This document shows, piece after piece, positions 1-9,130 of a stretch of DNA of 42,182 nucleotides (its first letter is position 1; each line of letters opens with the position of its first letter). Source of the DNA: Clostridium acetireducens DSM 10703 (lineage in GTDB: Bacteria > Bacillota > Clostridia > Clostridiales > Clostridiaceae); NCBI RefSeq assembly GCF_001758365.1, contig NZ_LZFO01000018.1:1-42182 (forward strand), written 5' to 3'. The translations under genes and the position numbers were made by a program. Under the pieces are notes generated by a model that saw nothing but the letters and a program-made list of their open reading frames with translations, was not told the DNA's origin and made no database searches.

Positions 1-26
1 CAGGTGATTTTTTTATTAGCTTTGTT

Positions 27-128
27 CATTGTTTCCTCTCTCCTTTCTGGGAGGTAATATTTTTATGGTAAATCTATTATATTTCATAGGTTGAGGGGAA
101 GCAATGTTCATATAACTTAACAGAACTA
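27..128 (+). promoter_or_regulatory. Candidate structured leader of carA
   Basis: Bases 27-40 (CATTGTTTCCTCTC) pair with 93-106 (GAGGGGAAGCAATG) as a 14-bp stem with two G-U pairs. The stem runs straight into a conserved tail ending at 128 (GTTCATATAACTTAACAG..). The 27 bases 102-128 recur identically at 10183-10209, also after a hairpin and just before a ribosome site. Stem sequences differ between the two copies but remain paired, which suggests RNA structure. I do not recognise it as a named riboswitch and see no U-tract terminator after it. Function is unknown; it may regulate carAB or be a small repeat. Confidence 0.45.
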
Positions 129-151
129 CTTAAGTATTAAGGAGGTCTATT

Positions 152-1201
152 ATGAAAGCAAAACTTATATTAGAAAACGGAACAACATTTCAAGGAAATG
201 CATTTGGCTACCTAAAGGATAGTGTTGGAGAGGTTGTTTTTAACACTGGAATGACAGGTTATCAAGAAGTACTTACAGATCCATCTTATTATGGTCAAAT
301 CGTTACAATGACATATCCTCTTGTAGGTAATTATGGTATAAACTTAGAGGATATGGAATCAAAATCATCCTACGTTAAAGGATTTATAGTTAGAGAAAAA
401 TGTAATTATTCAAGTAATTTTAGATCTGAATTAGAATTAGAAGATTATCTTAAACAAAATAAAGTTATAGGTTTAGAAGGAATAGATACTAGAGCTTTAA
501 CTAAAATTTTAAGAGATAATGGAACTATGAAGGGAATAATTACTTTAGAGGATTTTTCCTATGAGCAAGTAGAAGGAAAAATAAAAGAGTTTACAAATAA
601 TGATGCTGTTAAAAATGTTACTGTAAAAGAAAAGTACACAATAGAAGGAAAAGGAAAACATATTGCTATTATGGATTTTGGTATAAAACAAAACATAGTA
701 AGATGTTTTACAAAAAGAAATTGTAAAGTAACAGTTTTCCCAGCAGACGCAAAAGCAGAAGAAGTTTTGGCTGCAAATCCAGATTTAATATTCTTATCAA
801 ATGGTCCAGGGAATCCAGAGGATTTAAAAGAATCTATAGAAAATATTAAAAAGTTCATAGGAAAGAAACCAATTGTGGGAATATGCTTAGGACATCAACT
901 TTTAGCTTTAAGCTTAGGAGGAAAAACTTCTAGACTTAAATTTGGTCATAGAGGATGCAACCACCCTGTTAAAGATTTAAAAGAAAATAAAGTTCATATA
1001 ACTTCACAAAATCATGGATACTATGTAAGTGATTTACCAAAGGAAATAGAAATAACTCATGTAAGTGTAAATGATGGAACAATAGAAGGAATGAAACATA
1101 AAAATTTACCTATATTTTCAGTACAATTTCATCCAGAGGCATGTCCAGGTCCAAAAGATACAGAGTATATATTTGATGAATTTATAAAGTATGCACTATA
1201 G
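152..1201 (+). CDS. carA: Carbamoyl-phosphate synthase small (glutaminase) subunit
   Basis: Hydrolyses glutamine and passes ammonia to CarB for cytoplasmic carbamoyl phosphate synthesis (pyrimidines, arginine). The 349-aa length is normal for CarA. The N-terminal CPSase_sm domain starts MKAKLILENG. The C-terminal class I glutamine amidotransferase domain has GICLGHQ with nucleophile Cys245 and QFHPEA with His327 and Glu329, so the triad is intact. AAGGAGG at 139-145 sets the ATG at 152. It is followed 54 bases later by carB, an obvious operon. Which pathway it serves cannot be read from the window; no pyr or arg gene is adjacent on the right. Confidence 0.97.
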   Translation: MKAKLILENGTTFQGNAFGYLKDSVGEVVFNTGMTGYQEVLTDPSYYGQIVTMTYPLVGNYGINLEDMESKSSYVKGFIVREKCNYSSNFRSELELEDYLKQNKVIGLEGIDTRALTKILRDNGTMKGIITLEDFSYEQVEGKIKEFTNNDAVKNVTVKEKYTIEGKGKHIAIMDFGIKQNIVRCFTKRNCKVTVFPADAKAEEVLAANPDLIFLSNGPGNPEDLKESIENIKKFIGKKPIVGICLGHQLLALSLGGKTSRLKFGHRGCNHPVKDLKENKVHITSQNHGYYVSDLPKEIEITHVSVNDGTIEGMKHKNLPIFSVQFHPEACPGPKDTEYIFDEFIKYAL

Positions 1202-1255
1202 ATTTAATATTAATTTTTTAGCAAATTTATAAAATGTAATTTAGGAGGTAGTCAT

Positions 1256-4200
1256 ATGCCATTAAATAAAAATATAAAAAAAGTTTTAGTTATAGGTTCA
1301 GGTCCAATAGTTATAGGTCAAGCAGCAGAATTTGATTATTCTGGTACGCAAGCTTGCCAAGCTTTAAAAGAAGAAGGAGTAGAAGTTGTTCTTATAAATA
1401 GCAATCCAGCAACTATAATGACAGATAAAGAAGTAGCAGATAAAGTTTATTTAGAACCATTAACACTAGAATTTGTAGAAAAAGTTATAGCTAAAGAAAC
1501 ACCAGATAGTCTTCTTGCAGGAATGGGAGGACAAACAGGACTAAATTTAGCTGTAGAACTTTATGATAAAGGAATATTAGAAAAATATAATATTAATGTA
1601 ATAGGTACTTCTATAGAATCTATAAAAGAGGGAGAAGATAGAGAGCTATTTAGAAGTATGATGAATAGAATAAATCAACCAAGTATAGAAAGTGAAATAG
1701 TAACAGATGTTGAAAGCGGTAAGGCATTTGCAAGTAAAATAGGATATCCTGTTATAGTTAGACCAGCTTATACTCTAGGAGGAACTGGTGGAGGAATAGC
1801 AGAAAATGAAGAGGAATTAGAAAGCATATTAGAATCAGGAATTCAATTAAGCTCTATAGGACAAGTACTTCTTGAAAAAAGTGTTAAGGGATGGAAGGAA
1901 ATAGAGTATGAAGTAATGAGAGATAGCTTTGGAAACTGTATTACAGTGTGCAATATGGAAAACATAGATCCTGTAGGAATACATACAGGGGATAGTATAG
2001 TAGTAGCACCAGTTCAAACTTTAGCAGATAAGGAACATCAAATGTTAAGAAGTGCTGCAATAGATATAATAAATGCAGTAGGTATAGAAGGTGGATGTAA
2101 CGTACAGTTTGCACTAAATCCTAATTCTTTTGAGTATGCTGTTATAGAAATAAATCCAAGAGTTAGTCGTTCATCTGCATTAGCATCAAAAGCAACAGGA
2201 TATCCAATAGCAAAAGTAGCGGCAAAAATAGCTTTAGGATATGGATTAGATGAAATAAAAAATGCAGTAACTGAAAAAACTTATGCTTGTTTTGAACCAA
2301 CTTTAGATTATGTAGTAGTTAAAATTCCAAAGTGGCCTTTTGATAAATTCCAAGGAGCTAATAGAGCATTAGGAACAAAAATGATGGCTACAGGAGAAAT
2401 AATGGCTATAGGAAGTAACTTTGAAGCAGCATTTTTAAAGGGAATTAGATCTTTAGAAATAGGAAAGTATTCTTTAGAATATAAAAAATTTAGAGATTTA
2501 AGTATGGAAGAGTTAAAAGAAAGAGTTGTGTCTCCAGATGACGAAAGAATATTTGCCTTAGCTGAAATGATAAGAAGAGATTATAGATTAGATAAAGTAT
2601 CTCAAATAACAGGTATAGATAAATTCTTTATACACAAATTAAAATGGATAGTAGATGAGGAACAAAGATTAAGACTTAGTAAGGTAGATGATTTAGATAA
2701 GGAATGGCTTTATAAATTAAAGAGAAAAGGTTTCTCAGATAAAGGTATAGCAGATATGCTTAAAATATGTCCTGAAGATGTATATAGACTTAGAACTATA
2801 TGGAGTATAAAGCCTGTATATAAAATGGTAGATACTTGTGGCGGAGAATTTGAGGCATTTTCACCATACTATTATTCAACTTATGAAACTTATGATGAAG
2901 TAGAAGTTTCAAACAATAAAAAAGTTATGGTTATAGGTTCAGGACCAATAAGAATAGGACAAGGTATAGAGTTTGATTATGCTTCAGTACACTGTGTAAA
3001 AGCGCTTAGAAGACTAGGTATAGAAACAATAATAGTTAATAATAATCCAGAAACAGTTAGTACAGACTTTAATATATCTGATAAATTGTATTTTGAACCT
3101 CTTACAGAAGAAGACGTACTAAACATAATAGAAAAAGAAAAACCAAATGGTGTAATACTTCAATTTGGAGGACAAACAGCTATAAAACTTGCTAAATTCT
3201 TAAAAGAAAAGAACATAGCAACTTTAGGTACTACTGCAGATCAAATAGATGAAGCGGAAGATAGAGAAAAATTTGATGAGCTATTAGAAAAACTTGAAAT
3301 AGCAAGACCTAAGGGAAAAGGAATATGGACTATAGAAGAAGGATTAGAAGAAGCTAAAAAGTTAGGTTTCCCTGTACTTGTAAGACCTTCCTATGTACTT
3401 GGGGGACAGGGAATGGAAATAACTTATGACGAAAAAGAGTTAGTATACTATTTAACAAATGCATTTAATAAAGATAGTAAAAATCCAATATTAATAGATA
3501 AGTATTTAATGGGAAGAGAAATAGAAGTAGATGCTATATCTGATGGAGAAGATATACTAATACCAGGAATAATGGAACATTTAGAAAGAGCAGGAGTTCA
3601 CTCAGGGGACAGTATAACTATGTATCCAAGCCCAAATGTAAATTCTGATATTAAAGAAAAAATATTAGAATACACTAAAAAGTTTGCTTTAGCAATAGGA
3701 ATAAAGGGAATGATAAACATTCAGTTTATAGAGTTTGAAGGTAAACTATATGTTATAGAAGTTAATCCAAGAGCTTCAAGAACAGTTCCATATATAAGTA
3801 AAGTAAGTAAAGTTCCTATAGTAGATATAGCGACTAGAGTTATGTTAGGTGAAAAACTAAAAGATTTAGGTTATGGTGTAGATATTTATAAAGAACCAGA
3901 TTTAGTATCAGTAAAAGTACCAGTATTCTCTACACAAAAACTTCCAAGAGTTGAGGTTTCACTAGGACCTGAAATGAGATCTACAGGAGAAGTTTTAGGT
4001 GTCGGAAGAACTTTAGAAGAAGCTTTATATAAAGGATTTGTAGCAGCAAATATGTTTACTAAAAAAGATAAAGGAACAATACTTGCTACTATAAATGATC
4101 ACGATAAAAAAGAATTTTTACCTATAGCTAAGAAGTTAACACAAATAGGATTTGAATTTGTAGCAACTTCAAAAACAGCAGAGCTTTTAGAGAATGCTGG

Positions 4201-4462
4201 CATGAAAGTTAAAAAAGTTAGAAAGCTTAAAGAAGAACATCCTAATATAATAGATATAATTAAGAATAAAGAAGTAGACTTAGTTGTGAATACTCCAACT
4301 AAGGGAAATGATTCAAAAAGAGATGGATTCCATATAAGAAGAGCTGCAGTAGAGAGAAACATAGGAGTAATAACAGCATTAGACACATTAAAGGCTATGG
4401 TAGATGTAAAAATTAAGGGAATAAATGAAGAAAATTTAGAAGTTTATGATTTAGTGAAATAA
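1256..4462 (+). CDS. carB: Carbamoyl-phosphate synthase large subunit
   Basis: Makes carbamoyl phosphate from bicarbonate, CarA-derived ammonia and two ATP. At 1068 aa it is full length. Two homologous ATP-grasp halves are visible, each opening with a VIGSGP(I)xIGQ motif (about residues 11 and 556). Each half has the ATP-grasp signature around [12 protein letters not shown] and [14 protein letters not shown]-terminal MGS-like allosteric domain begins near [10 protein letters not shown] (about residue 940). The start is fixed by TTAGGAGG eight bases upstream of ATG 1256. It is co-transcribed with carA. Nothing looks truncated. Confidence 0.97.
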   Translation: MPLNKNIKKVLVIGSGPIVIGQAAEFDYSGTQACQALKEEGVEVVLINSNPATIMTDKEVADKVYLEPLTLEFVEKVIAKETPDSLLAGMGGQTGLNLAVELYDKGILEKYNINVIGTSIESIKEGEDRELFRSMMNRINQPSIESEIVTDVESGKAFASKIGYPVIVRPAYTLGGTGGGIAENEEELESILESGIQLSSIGQVLLEKSVKGWKEIEYEVMRDSFGNCITVCNMENIDPVGIHTGDSIVVAPVQTLADKEHQMLRSAAIDIINAVGIEGGCNVQFALNPNSFEYAVIEINPRVSRSSALASKATGYPIAKVAAKIALGYGLDEIKNAVTEKTYACFEPTLDYVVVKIPKWPFDKFQGANRALGTKMMATGEIMAIGSNFEAAFLKGIRSLEIGKYSLEYKKFRDLSMEELKERVVSPDDERIFALAEMIRRDYRLDKVSQITGIDKFFIHKLKWIVDEEQRLRLSKVDDLDKEWLYKLKRKGFSDKGIADMLKICPEDVYRLRTIWSIKPVYKMVDTCGGEFEAFSPYYYSTYETYDEVEVSNNKKVMVIGSGPIRIGQGIEFDYASVHCVKALRRLGIETIIVNNNPETVSTDFNISDKLYFEPLTEEDVLNIIEKEKPNGVILQFGGQTAIKLAKFLKEKNIATLGTTADQIDEAEDREKFDELLEKLEIARPKGKGIWTIEEGLEEAKKLGFPVLVRPSYVLGGQGMEITYDEKELVYYLTNAFNKDSKNPILIDKYLMGREIEVDAISDGEDILIPGIMEHLERAGVHSGDSITMYPSPNVNSDIKEKILEYTKKFALAIGIKGMINIQFIEFEGKLYVIEVNPRASRTVPYISKVSKVPIVDIATRVMLGEKLKDLGYGVDIYKEPDLVSVKVPVFSTQKLPRVEVSLGPEMRSTGEVLGVGRTLEEALYKGFVAANMFTKKDKGTILATINDHDKKEFLPIAKKLTQIGFEFVATSKTAELLENAGMKVKKVRKLKEEHPNIIDIIKNKEVDLVVNTPTKGNDSKRDGFHIRRAAVERNIGVITALDTLKAMVDVKIKGINEENLEVYDLVK

Positions 4463-4593
4463 TGACTATATATTAAATAGTTCGGAATAATTCGCCAAAA
4501 TTAAACAAATTCTAAATATTCAGTATTTGAGTTATGGATTTTTTAATGTTAGCATATAATTAAAGAATAATTATCAACATCAAACAGATATAG

Positions 4594-4630
4594 ACTATGC
4601 TGCAGCATTTTATATGTTGCAGCCATAGTT
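4594..4630 (+). other. Hairpin in the leader of the dehydrogenase gene
   Basis: ACTATG-CTGCA (4594-4604) pairs with TGCAGCCATAGT (4619-4630) with one bulged base. A plausible -10, TATAAT, lies at 4555-4560 with a weak TTATGG -35 at 4532-4537, so the hairpin would be in the 5' leader. No U-run follows it, so it is unlikely to be an intrinsic terminator. The rest of 4463-4678 shows nothing else I recognise. Confidence 0.4.
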
Positions 4631-4684
4631 TAAAAACTTCAAACATCAAAATAATAAAATTAATCAAAGGAAGGGAGAATGTAT

Positions 4685-5617
4685 ATGAAAGACAAAAACA
4701 TCAAAATTTCAATTATAGGAGCAGGACATGTAGGCTCAACTACTGCATATTCAATTGTAGTACAAAAACTTGCTTCAAAAGTGGTATTACTAGACATTGA
4801 TAAAGATAAGGCAAAATCTGAAGCTATGGAAATTGGACAAAGTACAGTTTTTAGAAGTTCTATAGACGTTGAAGCTGGTGATTATTCCTGTACAAAAGAT
4901 TCTGACATAGTTATAATTGCAGCAGGAGTTAAACCTGAAAAAGGTCAATCAAGGTTAGATATCATAGAAGAAGGTTTAGAAATAAACAAAGATGTAATTC
5001 CTCAAGTAATTAAGTACAATCCTAATGCTATAATAATCCAAGTGGCAAATCCTTTAGATGTTTTAACATATCAAACTCATAAAATTTCTGGTTTCCCAAA
5101 GAATAGAATTATAGGTTCAGGTACAGTTATTGACAGTGCTAGATTAAGACATTTTATATCTAAAAAATATGGTGTAGGTCCACAAGAAGTAAACGCTTGG
5201 ATATTAGGCGAACATGGAGATTCACAAGTAGTAATGTGGAGTATAGCAACTATAGGTGGAATACCTATTGATAAAACAGGCTTAGAAATAAATGATGACA
5301 TAAAAGCAGAATTAGCAAATAAGGCTAAAACTGTAGGATACGATGTAGTTAATAAAAAGGGATATACTTCTTATGCAATAGCTTCTTCTGTAACTAGAAT
5401 AGTAAGAGCTATAGTAAAAGATGAAAAAGCATTCTTAACAGTTTCAGCATTATATTCTGGAGAATACGGAATAGATGATGTTTGCATTGCTGCACCTTGC
5501 ATAATAGGGGCAAATGGAATAGAAAAAATAGTTAATGCAGAAATTTCAGAAGACGAAAGAAAAGGTTTACACAATTCGGCAAAAATATTAAAGGAATTAA
5601 ATAAAAAATATATATAA
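4685..5617 (+). CDS. ldh: L-lactate dehydrogenase family (L-2-hydroxyacid dehydrogenase)
   Basis: NAD-dependent cytoplasmic oxidoreductase of the LDH/MDH superfamily, 310 aa. The Rossmann motif is GAGHVGS near the N terminus. Catalytic His177 lies in GEHGDS, and the substrate arginine (SRLD) and the DSARLR Asp/Arg pair are present. An upstream ATG at 4679 gives two extra residues but sits only 1-5 bases from the AAGGAAGGGAG ribosome site; ATG 4685 has better spacing. In the mobile loop the residue aligned with the pyruvate-selecting Gln of LDH (Arg in MDH) appears to be Pro, in VKPEKGQSR. Fold and catalysis are therefore sure, but pyruvate as the substrate is not; other 2-oxoacids from amino-acid fermentation are possible. 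Confidence 0.88.
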   Translation: MKDKNIKISIIGAGHVGSTTAYSIVVQKLASKVVLLDIDKDKAKSEAMEIGQSTVFRSSIDVEAGDYSCTKDSDIVIIAAGVKPEKGQSRLDIIEEGLEINKDVIPQVIKYNPNAIIIQVANPLDVLTYQTHKISGFPKNRIIGSGTVIDSARLRHFISKKYGVGPQEVNAWILGEHGDSQVVMWSIATIGGIPIDKTGLEINDDIKAELANKAKTVGYDVVNKKGYTSYAIASSVTRIVRAIVKDEKAFLTVSALYSGEYGIDDVCIAAPCIIGANGIEKIVNAEISEDERKGLHNSAKILKELNKKYI

Positions 5618-5641
5618 GTATTTCAAAGGGGAAAATGTGCA

Positions 5642-5893
5642 TTGAATAGGGCTTATGTATATATTGTACAATGCAAAGATGGTACACTTTATACAGGATA
5701 TACCACAGATTTACAAAGAAGAATTAAAGAACACAATGAAGGAAAAGGTGCAAAATACACCCGTTGCAGATGTCCAGTGGAGCTAAAATACTTTGAAGAA
5801 TTCAAAACAAAAAATGAAGCAATGAAAAGGGAATATGAAATAAAGCAATTATCTAGAAAGGATAAATTAAAATTATTTCAAGTAAAATATTAA
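5642..5893 (+). CDS. GIY-YIG domain protein, UPF0213/YhbQ-YazA type
   Basis: An 83-aa single-domain GIY-YIG protein. The motif appears as [19 protein letters not shown], followed by the conserved RRIKEHN helix and a KAKYT-like stretch (GAKYTRCR). These small stand-alone GIY-YIG proteins are nuclease-fold proteins of uncertain role in DNA repair. The start is TTG at 5642: AAAGGGG lies ten bases upstream, while the nearby ATG at 5635 runs into a stop after four codons. It follows the dehydrogenase by 24 bases and may be read through with it. Confidence 0.85.
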   Translation: MNRAYVYIVQCKDGTLYTGYTTDLQRRIKEHNEGKGAKYTRCRCPVELKYFEEFKTKNEAMKREYEIKQLSRKDKLKLFQVKY

Positions 5894-5956
5894 TATCAAT
5901 CATCATTTTACTTGCTAAAAGAGATTTATAAAAGTTTTTTCAACTTAAGTTTAATC

Positions 5957-6012
5957 ACCCACAATAATTAGAAAGAACACATAAATTTTATATATTTCTA
6001 ATTATTGTGGGT
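5957..6012. terminator. Bidirectional terminator hairpin
   Basis: An 18-bp perfect stem: 5957-5974 (ACCCACAATAATTAGAAA) with 5995-6012. It is followed by T-rich sequence on the plus strand (AATTTTTAA), and lies between the convergent GIY-YIG gene (plus) and LysM-CAP gene (minus). Confidence 0.8.
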
Positions 6013-6129
6013 AATTTTTAAATATAAATCATTTTTACTGAAATTATATTATCACCACTGTCCTATCTCAAATGTCAACTATCAACTGAACTGCTCTTGT
6101 CTAAAACTATATTACTTTAAAAATATGTT

Positions 6130-6882
6130 CTAGTTCATTGGTTTTATAAATTGTTGTGTCCAGTAGTATACTCCTGAGGAAGATTTATAAACACCTACTC
6201 CTATTTCAGTAAAGGAGCTATTTAATATGTTTGCTCTGTGACCTGGTGAGTTCATCCATCCATTCATAACTTCTTGTGCTGTACGTTGACCATAAGCTAT
6301 GTTTTCACCAGCTGCAGAAAATCTTATTCCGAATTTCTTCATCATATCAAAAGGTGAACCATATGTAGGTGAAGTATGAGAAAAATATTTGTTATCTGCC
6401 ATGTCTTGAGATTTATATCTTGCTACTCTAGAAAGTTCTGAATTAGCTTTTAATGCTGGAAGACCTGCCTTTTGTCTTTCTACATTTACAAGTCTTATTA
6501 CTTCGCTTTCAATAGAGCTTATGTCACTATTAGTAGAATTTGCATTAGTAGAGTTTGTATTGTTATTAGGTTTAACATTGTTAGAGCTTGTACTAGTATT
6601 AGCAGTGGTATTAGAATTTACGCTAGTATTACAAGTTGTTTTCTTTGCAGTAGGAATATTTATTTTTTGCCCAGGAAATATAATACTAGGATTTTTTATT
6701 TGAGGATTAGCTTTGATAAGCTCATTTAGACTTACATGATTTTTAACTGAAATTTTCCACATAGTGTCCCCAAAGGCTACTTTATAATTACCAGATGTAG
6801 CTGAAACAACAAATACGCTTGATGCACAAATAAATGTAGTAAACACAGAACCAATTAACAATTTTTTAATAGATTTTTTCAT
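6130..6882 (-). CDS. Secreted LysM plus CAP (SCP/YkwD-like) protein
   Basis: A 250-aa exported protein. A basic N terminus and hydrophobic core (KKLLIGSVFTTFICASSVFV) form a signal peptide. One LysM domain follows (YKVAFGDTMWKIS ... FPGQKINIP), which binds peptidoglycan. Then comes a low-complexity Ser/Thr/Asn linker of about 45 residues and a C-terminal CAP domain with the FSHTSP, GENIAYG and MNSPGHRANIL motifs. The family is common in clostridia and linked to cell wall or spore surfaces; activity is not established. A GTG-rich site (AAGTGGGT) favours ATG 6880-6882 over the ATG six codons upstream, which has no ribosome site. It is transcribed towards the shared terminator at 5957. Confidence 0.9.
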   Translation of the reverse strand: MKKSIKKLLIGSVFTTFICASSVFVVSATSGNYKVAFGDTMWKISVKNHVSLNELIKANPQIKNPSIIFPGQKINIPTAKKTTCNTSVNSNTTANTSTSSNNVKPNNNTNSTNANSTNSDISSIESEVIRLVNVERQKAGLPALKANSELSRVARYKSQDMADNKYFSHTSPTYGSPFDMMKKFGIRFSAAGENIAYGQRTAQEVMNGWMNSPGHRANILNSSFTEIGVGVYKSSSGVYYWTQQFIKPMN

Positions 6883-6953
6883 ATTAATACCCACTTTCAT
6901 TTAAATTTAGAATTATTTAGCAATAATGCTTGTACATTGAAACAAAACTATAG

Positions 6954-6996
6954 TTGAATCGGGTTACAAAGAATAATTGTATCAAGTTACAAGGAA
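6954..6996. repeat. Tandem 20-bp imperfect direct repeat
   Basis: 6954-6973 (TTGAATCGGGTTACAAAGAA) and 6977-6996 (TTGTATCAAGTTACAAGGAA) match at 16 of 20 positions with a 23-base period. They lie 72-114 bases upstream of the LysM-CAP start. They could be operator sites for that gene. On the minus strand each reads TTGTAAC, reminiscent of ECF-sigma -35 boxes, but I see no matching -10. The remainder of 6883-7200 is A/T-rich with a small dyad (ACTGT..ACAGT) near 7050; no gene is visible. Confidence 0.35.
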
Positions 6997-7200
6997 GATA
7001 AATATTAGATGAAGATGAGGCTTGCTTTTTATTATATAAAAAAAACTGTTATAAATACAGTAAAAAAGCCATAAAAATATAAATATATAGCCTAGTAATT
7101 TTTGTTATAGATACAGTTTACAAAAGTGTTCTATTTTTCAAAGTTATAGTTTATATAAAATAGTTAATAGTGGTATTTTAAAAGGAGTTTAAAGTATAAT

Positions 7201-8577
7201 ATGGAAAATAACAAGTATAATTTCAAAAACATGTTAAAGTCAAATTTTTATAAATATTCTAAATTTATAAATAAATATCCTTTAGCTAATGGAACTTTTA
7301 TTCAAGCAGATATGGTTAAAAAATGGAATGATTCAAAATGGCAAAGTGAGTTTCATTATTTAAAGGAAGCGAAAATGCATTATGTGGTTATGGGAACTTC
7401 TATCACAGAAGGCAATGTAACAAAAACTATTTATCCTACAAAAATTCCAGCAGGGAAAATGGAATATCCTAATGTAGATATTGTAGATATGTGCCTTAGA
7501 AATGCTGAAAAATCAGGTATTAAAGTTTTTTTAGGCATTAACTTCAATGCTGATTGGTGGAAAAAGGCAGCAAGAGAACCTAATTGGCTTTATGCTCAAA
7601 TGGAAAGAGGAAATTTAATAGCAGATGAATTGTATACTAAATACCATTTTAAATACCCAAATTCTTTTTATGGATGGTATTGGGTATATGAAGTGGATAA
7701 TTTAAATTTTAGAACTAAGGAACAGTTTTCAATATTATCTAATGCTATAAATATAAATTTAAAACATTTAAAAGAAAAAAATCATAGATTGCCTTTTATG
7801 TTATCACCTTTTATGAATTCTAAATATGGAACACCTAAAGAATATGCAAAAAATTGGGCTTATTTATTTCAAAATACTGATTTAGGTAATGGAGATATAT
7901 TTTGTCCTCAAGATTCTGTTGGGGGAGGTGGTTTAAATATAAATGAAGTAGCAGATTGGTTTTGTGAACTTAGATCTGCAGTAAATACTAAACCAGGTAT
8001 TTTATTTTGGGCAAATACAGAAACTTTTAACCATTTTGATTGGTCTAGTGCTACTTTAGATAGATTTATTAAGCAAATGAAAATTGAAAGCAAATATGTA
8101 GACGATTTTATAACTTTTGCTTATAGTCATTATTATAGTCCAAATAATATTCACAAAGGTTTTCATAAAACATATTTAGATTACGTAAAAAAGGGTTATT
8201 TGGAAAAACAAGCACCTACTAAACCTGCTAAAGTTACAGTTAAAAAAATAGGATTAAATAAATTTTTAATAAATTGGGAAGCTTCAAAAGATAATATGGG
8301 AGTATATGAATATATTGTATATAGAAATAAAAAAGTCATTTTTAACACCAAAGTTCAGAGAATATATGGAGGAGTTAATAAGGGAATTACAATGACATTT
8401 ACGGATAATCCACCATTAAAAGAGAGATTTAAAAAACTAATTTATGGAGTAAGAGCAGTAGATTTTGCTGGAAATGTTTCTTTAGTTAAGAGGGAAGAGA
8501 GAAAAGTTAAGAGTTTTGGAGAATTTTTCTCCATTTCATTACGAAAAATTTTTAATTTTGTTAATTTGGATTTATAG
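7201..8577 (+). CDS. DUF4434-like glycosidase-like protein with C-terminal Fn3-like domain
   Basis: A 458-aa protein with no signal peptide or membrane segment. Residues about 25-330 look like a TIM-barrel glycoside-hydrolase-type domain resembling DUF4434: MVKKWNDSKWQSEF start, VFLGINFNADWW, FYGWYWVYEVDN (candidate acidic residue) and GILFWANTETFNHFDW (candidate second acid). Residues about 340-430 form a fibronectin-III-like domain (APTKPAKVTV .. FLINWEASKDNMGVYEYIVYRN). AAAAGGAG lies upstream of the ATG. The substrate is unknown and enzymatic activity is inferred from the fold only. It is monocistronic. Confidence 0.7.
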   Translation: MENNKYNFKNMLKSNFYKYSKFINKYPLANGTFIQADMVKKWNDSKWQSEFHYLKEAKMHYVVMGTSITEGNVTKTIYPTKIPAGKMEYPNVDIVDMCLRNAEKSGIKVFLGINFNADWWKKAAREPNWLYAQMERGNLIADELYTKYHFKYPNSFYGWYWVYEVDNLNFRTKEQFSILSNAININLKHLKEKNHRLPFMLSPFMNSKYGTPKEYAKNWAYLFQNTDLGNGDIFCPQDSVGGGGLNINEVADWFCELRSAVNTKPGILFWANTETFNHFDWSSATLDRFIKQMKIESKYVDDFITFAYSHYYSPNNIHKGFHKTYLDYVKKGYLEKQAPTKPAKVTVKKIGLNKFLINWEASKDNMGVYEYIVYRNKKVIFNTKVQRIYGGVNKGITMTFTDNPPLKERFKKLIYGVRAVDFAGNVSLVKREERKVKSFGEFFSISLRKIFNFVNLDL

Positions 8578-8673
8578 AGGTCTGATAAGACCGCATACCG
8601 GTAGTTTGGGGAAGAGGATAGTTTTTTTATTCAACAAGCTACTAAAATATGGGCAATTTATTTTTAAAAAATA
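8578..8673. other. Gap with small hairpin after the DUF4434 gene
   Basis: GGTCT-gata-AGACC (8579-8592) forms a short hairpin immediately after the stop codon. A locally GC-richer patch follows (GCATACCGGTAG), then a run of seven Ts near 8623. This may be a weak terminator; I am not confident. Confidence 0.3.
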
Positions 8674-8755
8674 TTGACAAATTGGAATAAAAAGATTAAT
8701 ATACTCATATACTCATATACTCATATGAGTATATGAGTATATTAATCTTTTGAAA
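8674..8755 (+). promoter_or_regulatory. arsR promoter with overlapping palindromic operator
   Basis: TTGACA (8674-8679), a 17-bp spacer and TAATAT (8697-8702) form a near-ideal sigma-A promoter. Overlapping the -10 is a large dyad from about 8690 to 8752. Its centre consists of three tandem ATACTCAT units followed by two ATGAGTAT units, flanked by AAAAGATTAAT and its complement. This is the kind of site an ArsR/SmtB repressor uses, placed to block polymerase, so autoregulation is likely. Confidence 0.85.
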
Positions 8756-8765
8756 GAGGTGAAAA

Positions 8766-9125
8766 ATGTTGTATAAGTTAACGAATTTTTTTAAACTACT
8801 TTCTGATGAAACAAGACTAAGAATAATGGTTTTACTTTTTCATGAAAAACTATGTGTATGTGAATTGTGCGGAATTATGGATATATCTCAACCTAAAGTA
8901 TCAAAACATTTAGCTAAACTTAGGAATATGGCAATAGTAAAGGATGAAAGAAGAGAACAATTTATTTTTTATTATTTAAATATTGAAGATGAAGTTTTAA
9001 AAAAATTACTTAAAGATATAGTAGATAACATAGAAGAATATTCAGTGTTAAAAAGCGATGTAGAAAAAATTAAATATGCAGAAAAGTATATTGAAATGAA
9101 AAAATGTAATAAATGTAGGAGGTGA
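8766..9125 (+). CDS. ArsR/SmtB-family metalloregulator (As/Sb-type site)
   Basis: A 119-aa winged-helix repressor. The recognition helix is SQPKVSKHLAKLR. Just before it lies KLCVCELC, closely matching the ELCVCDL As(III)/Sb(III)-binding motif of classical ArsR, with the Cys pair present plus a third Cys. A further Cys pair sits at the C terminus (KKCNKCRR). The sequence supports arsenite/antimonite sensing, but other soft metals are possible. It is the first gene of an operon with the permease: the AGGAGG serving the permease overlaps the last arsR codons. Confidence 0.9.
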   Translation: MLYKLTNFFKLLSDETRLRIMVLLFHEKLCVCELCGIMDISQPKVSKHLAKLRNMAIVKDERREQFIFYYLNIEDEVLKKLLKDIVDNIEEYSVLKSDVEKIKYAEKYIEMKKCNKCRR

Positions 9126-9130
9126 TTTTT

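Noticed and set aside
27-128. PyrR-binding attenuator or other known riboswitch upstream of carA
   Set aside because: I could not find a PyrR binding loop, an antiterminator/terminator pair, or the signature of any riboswitch I know.
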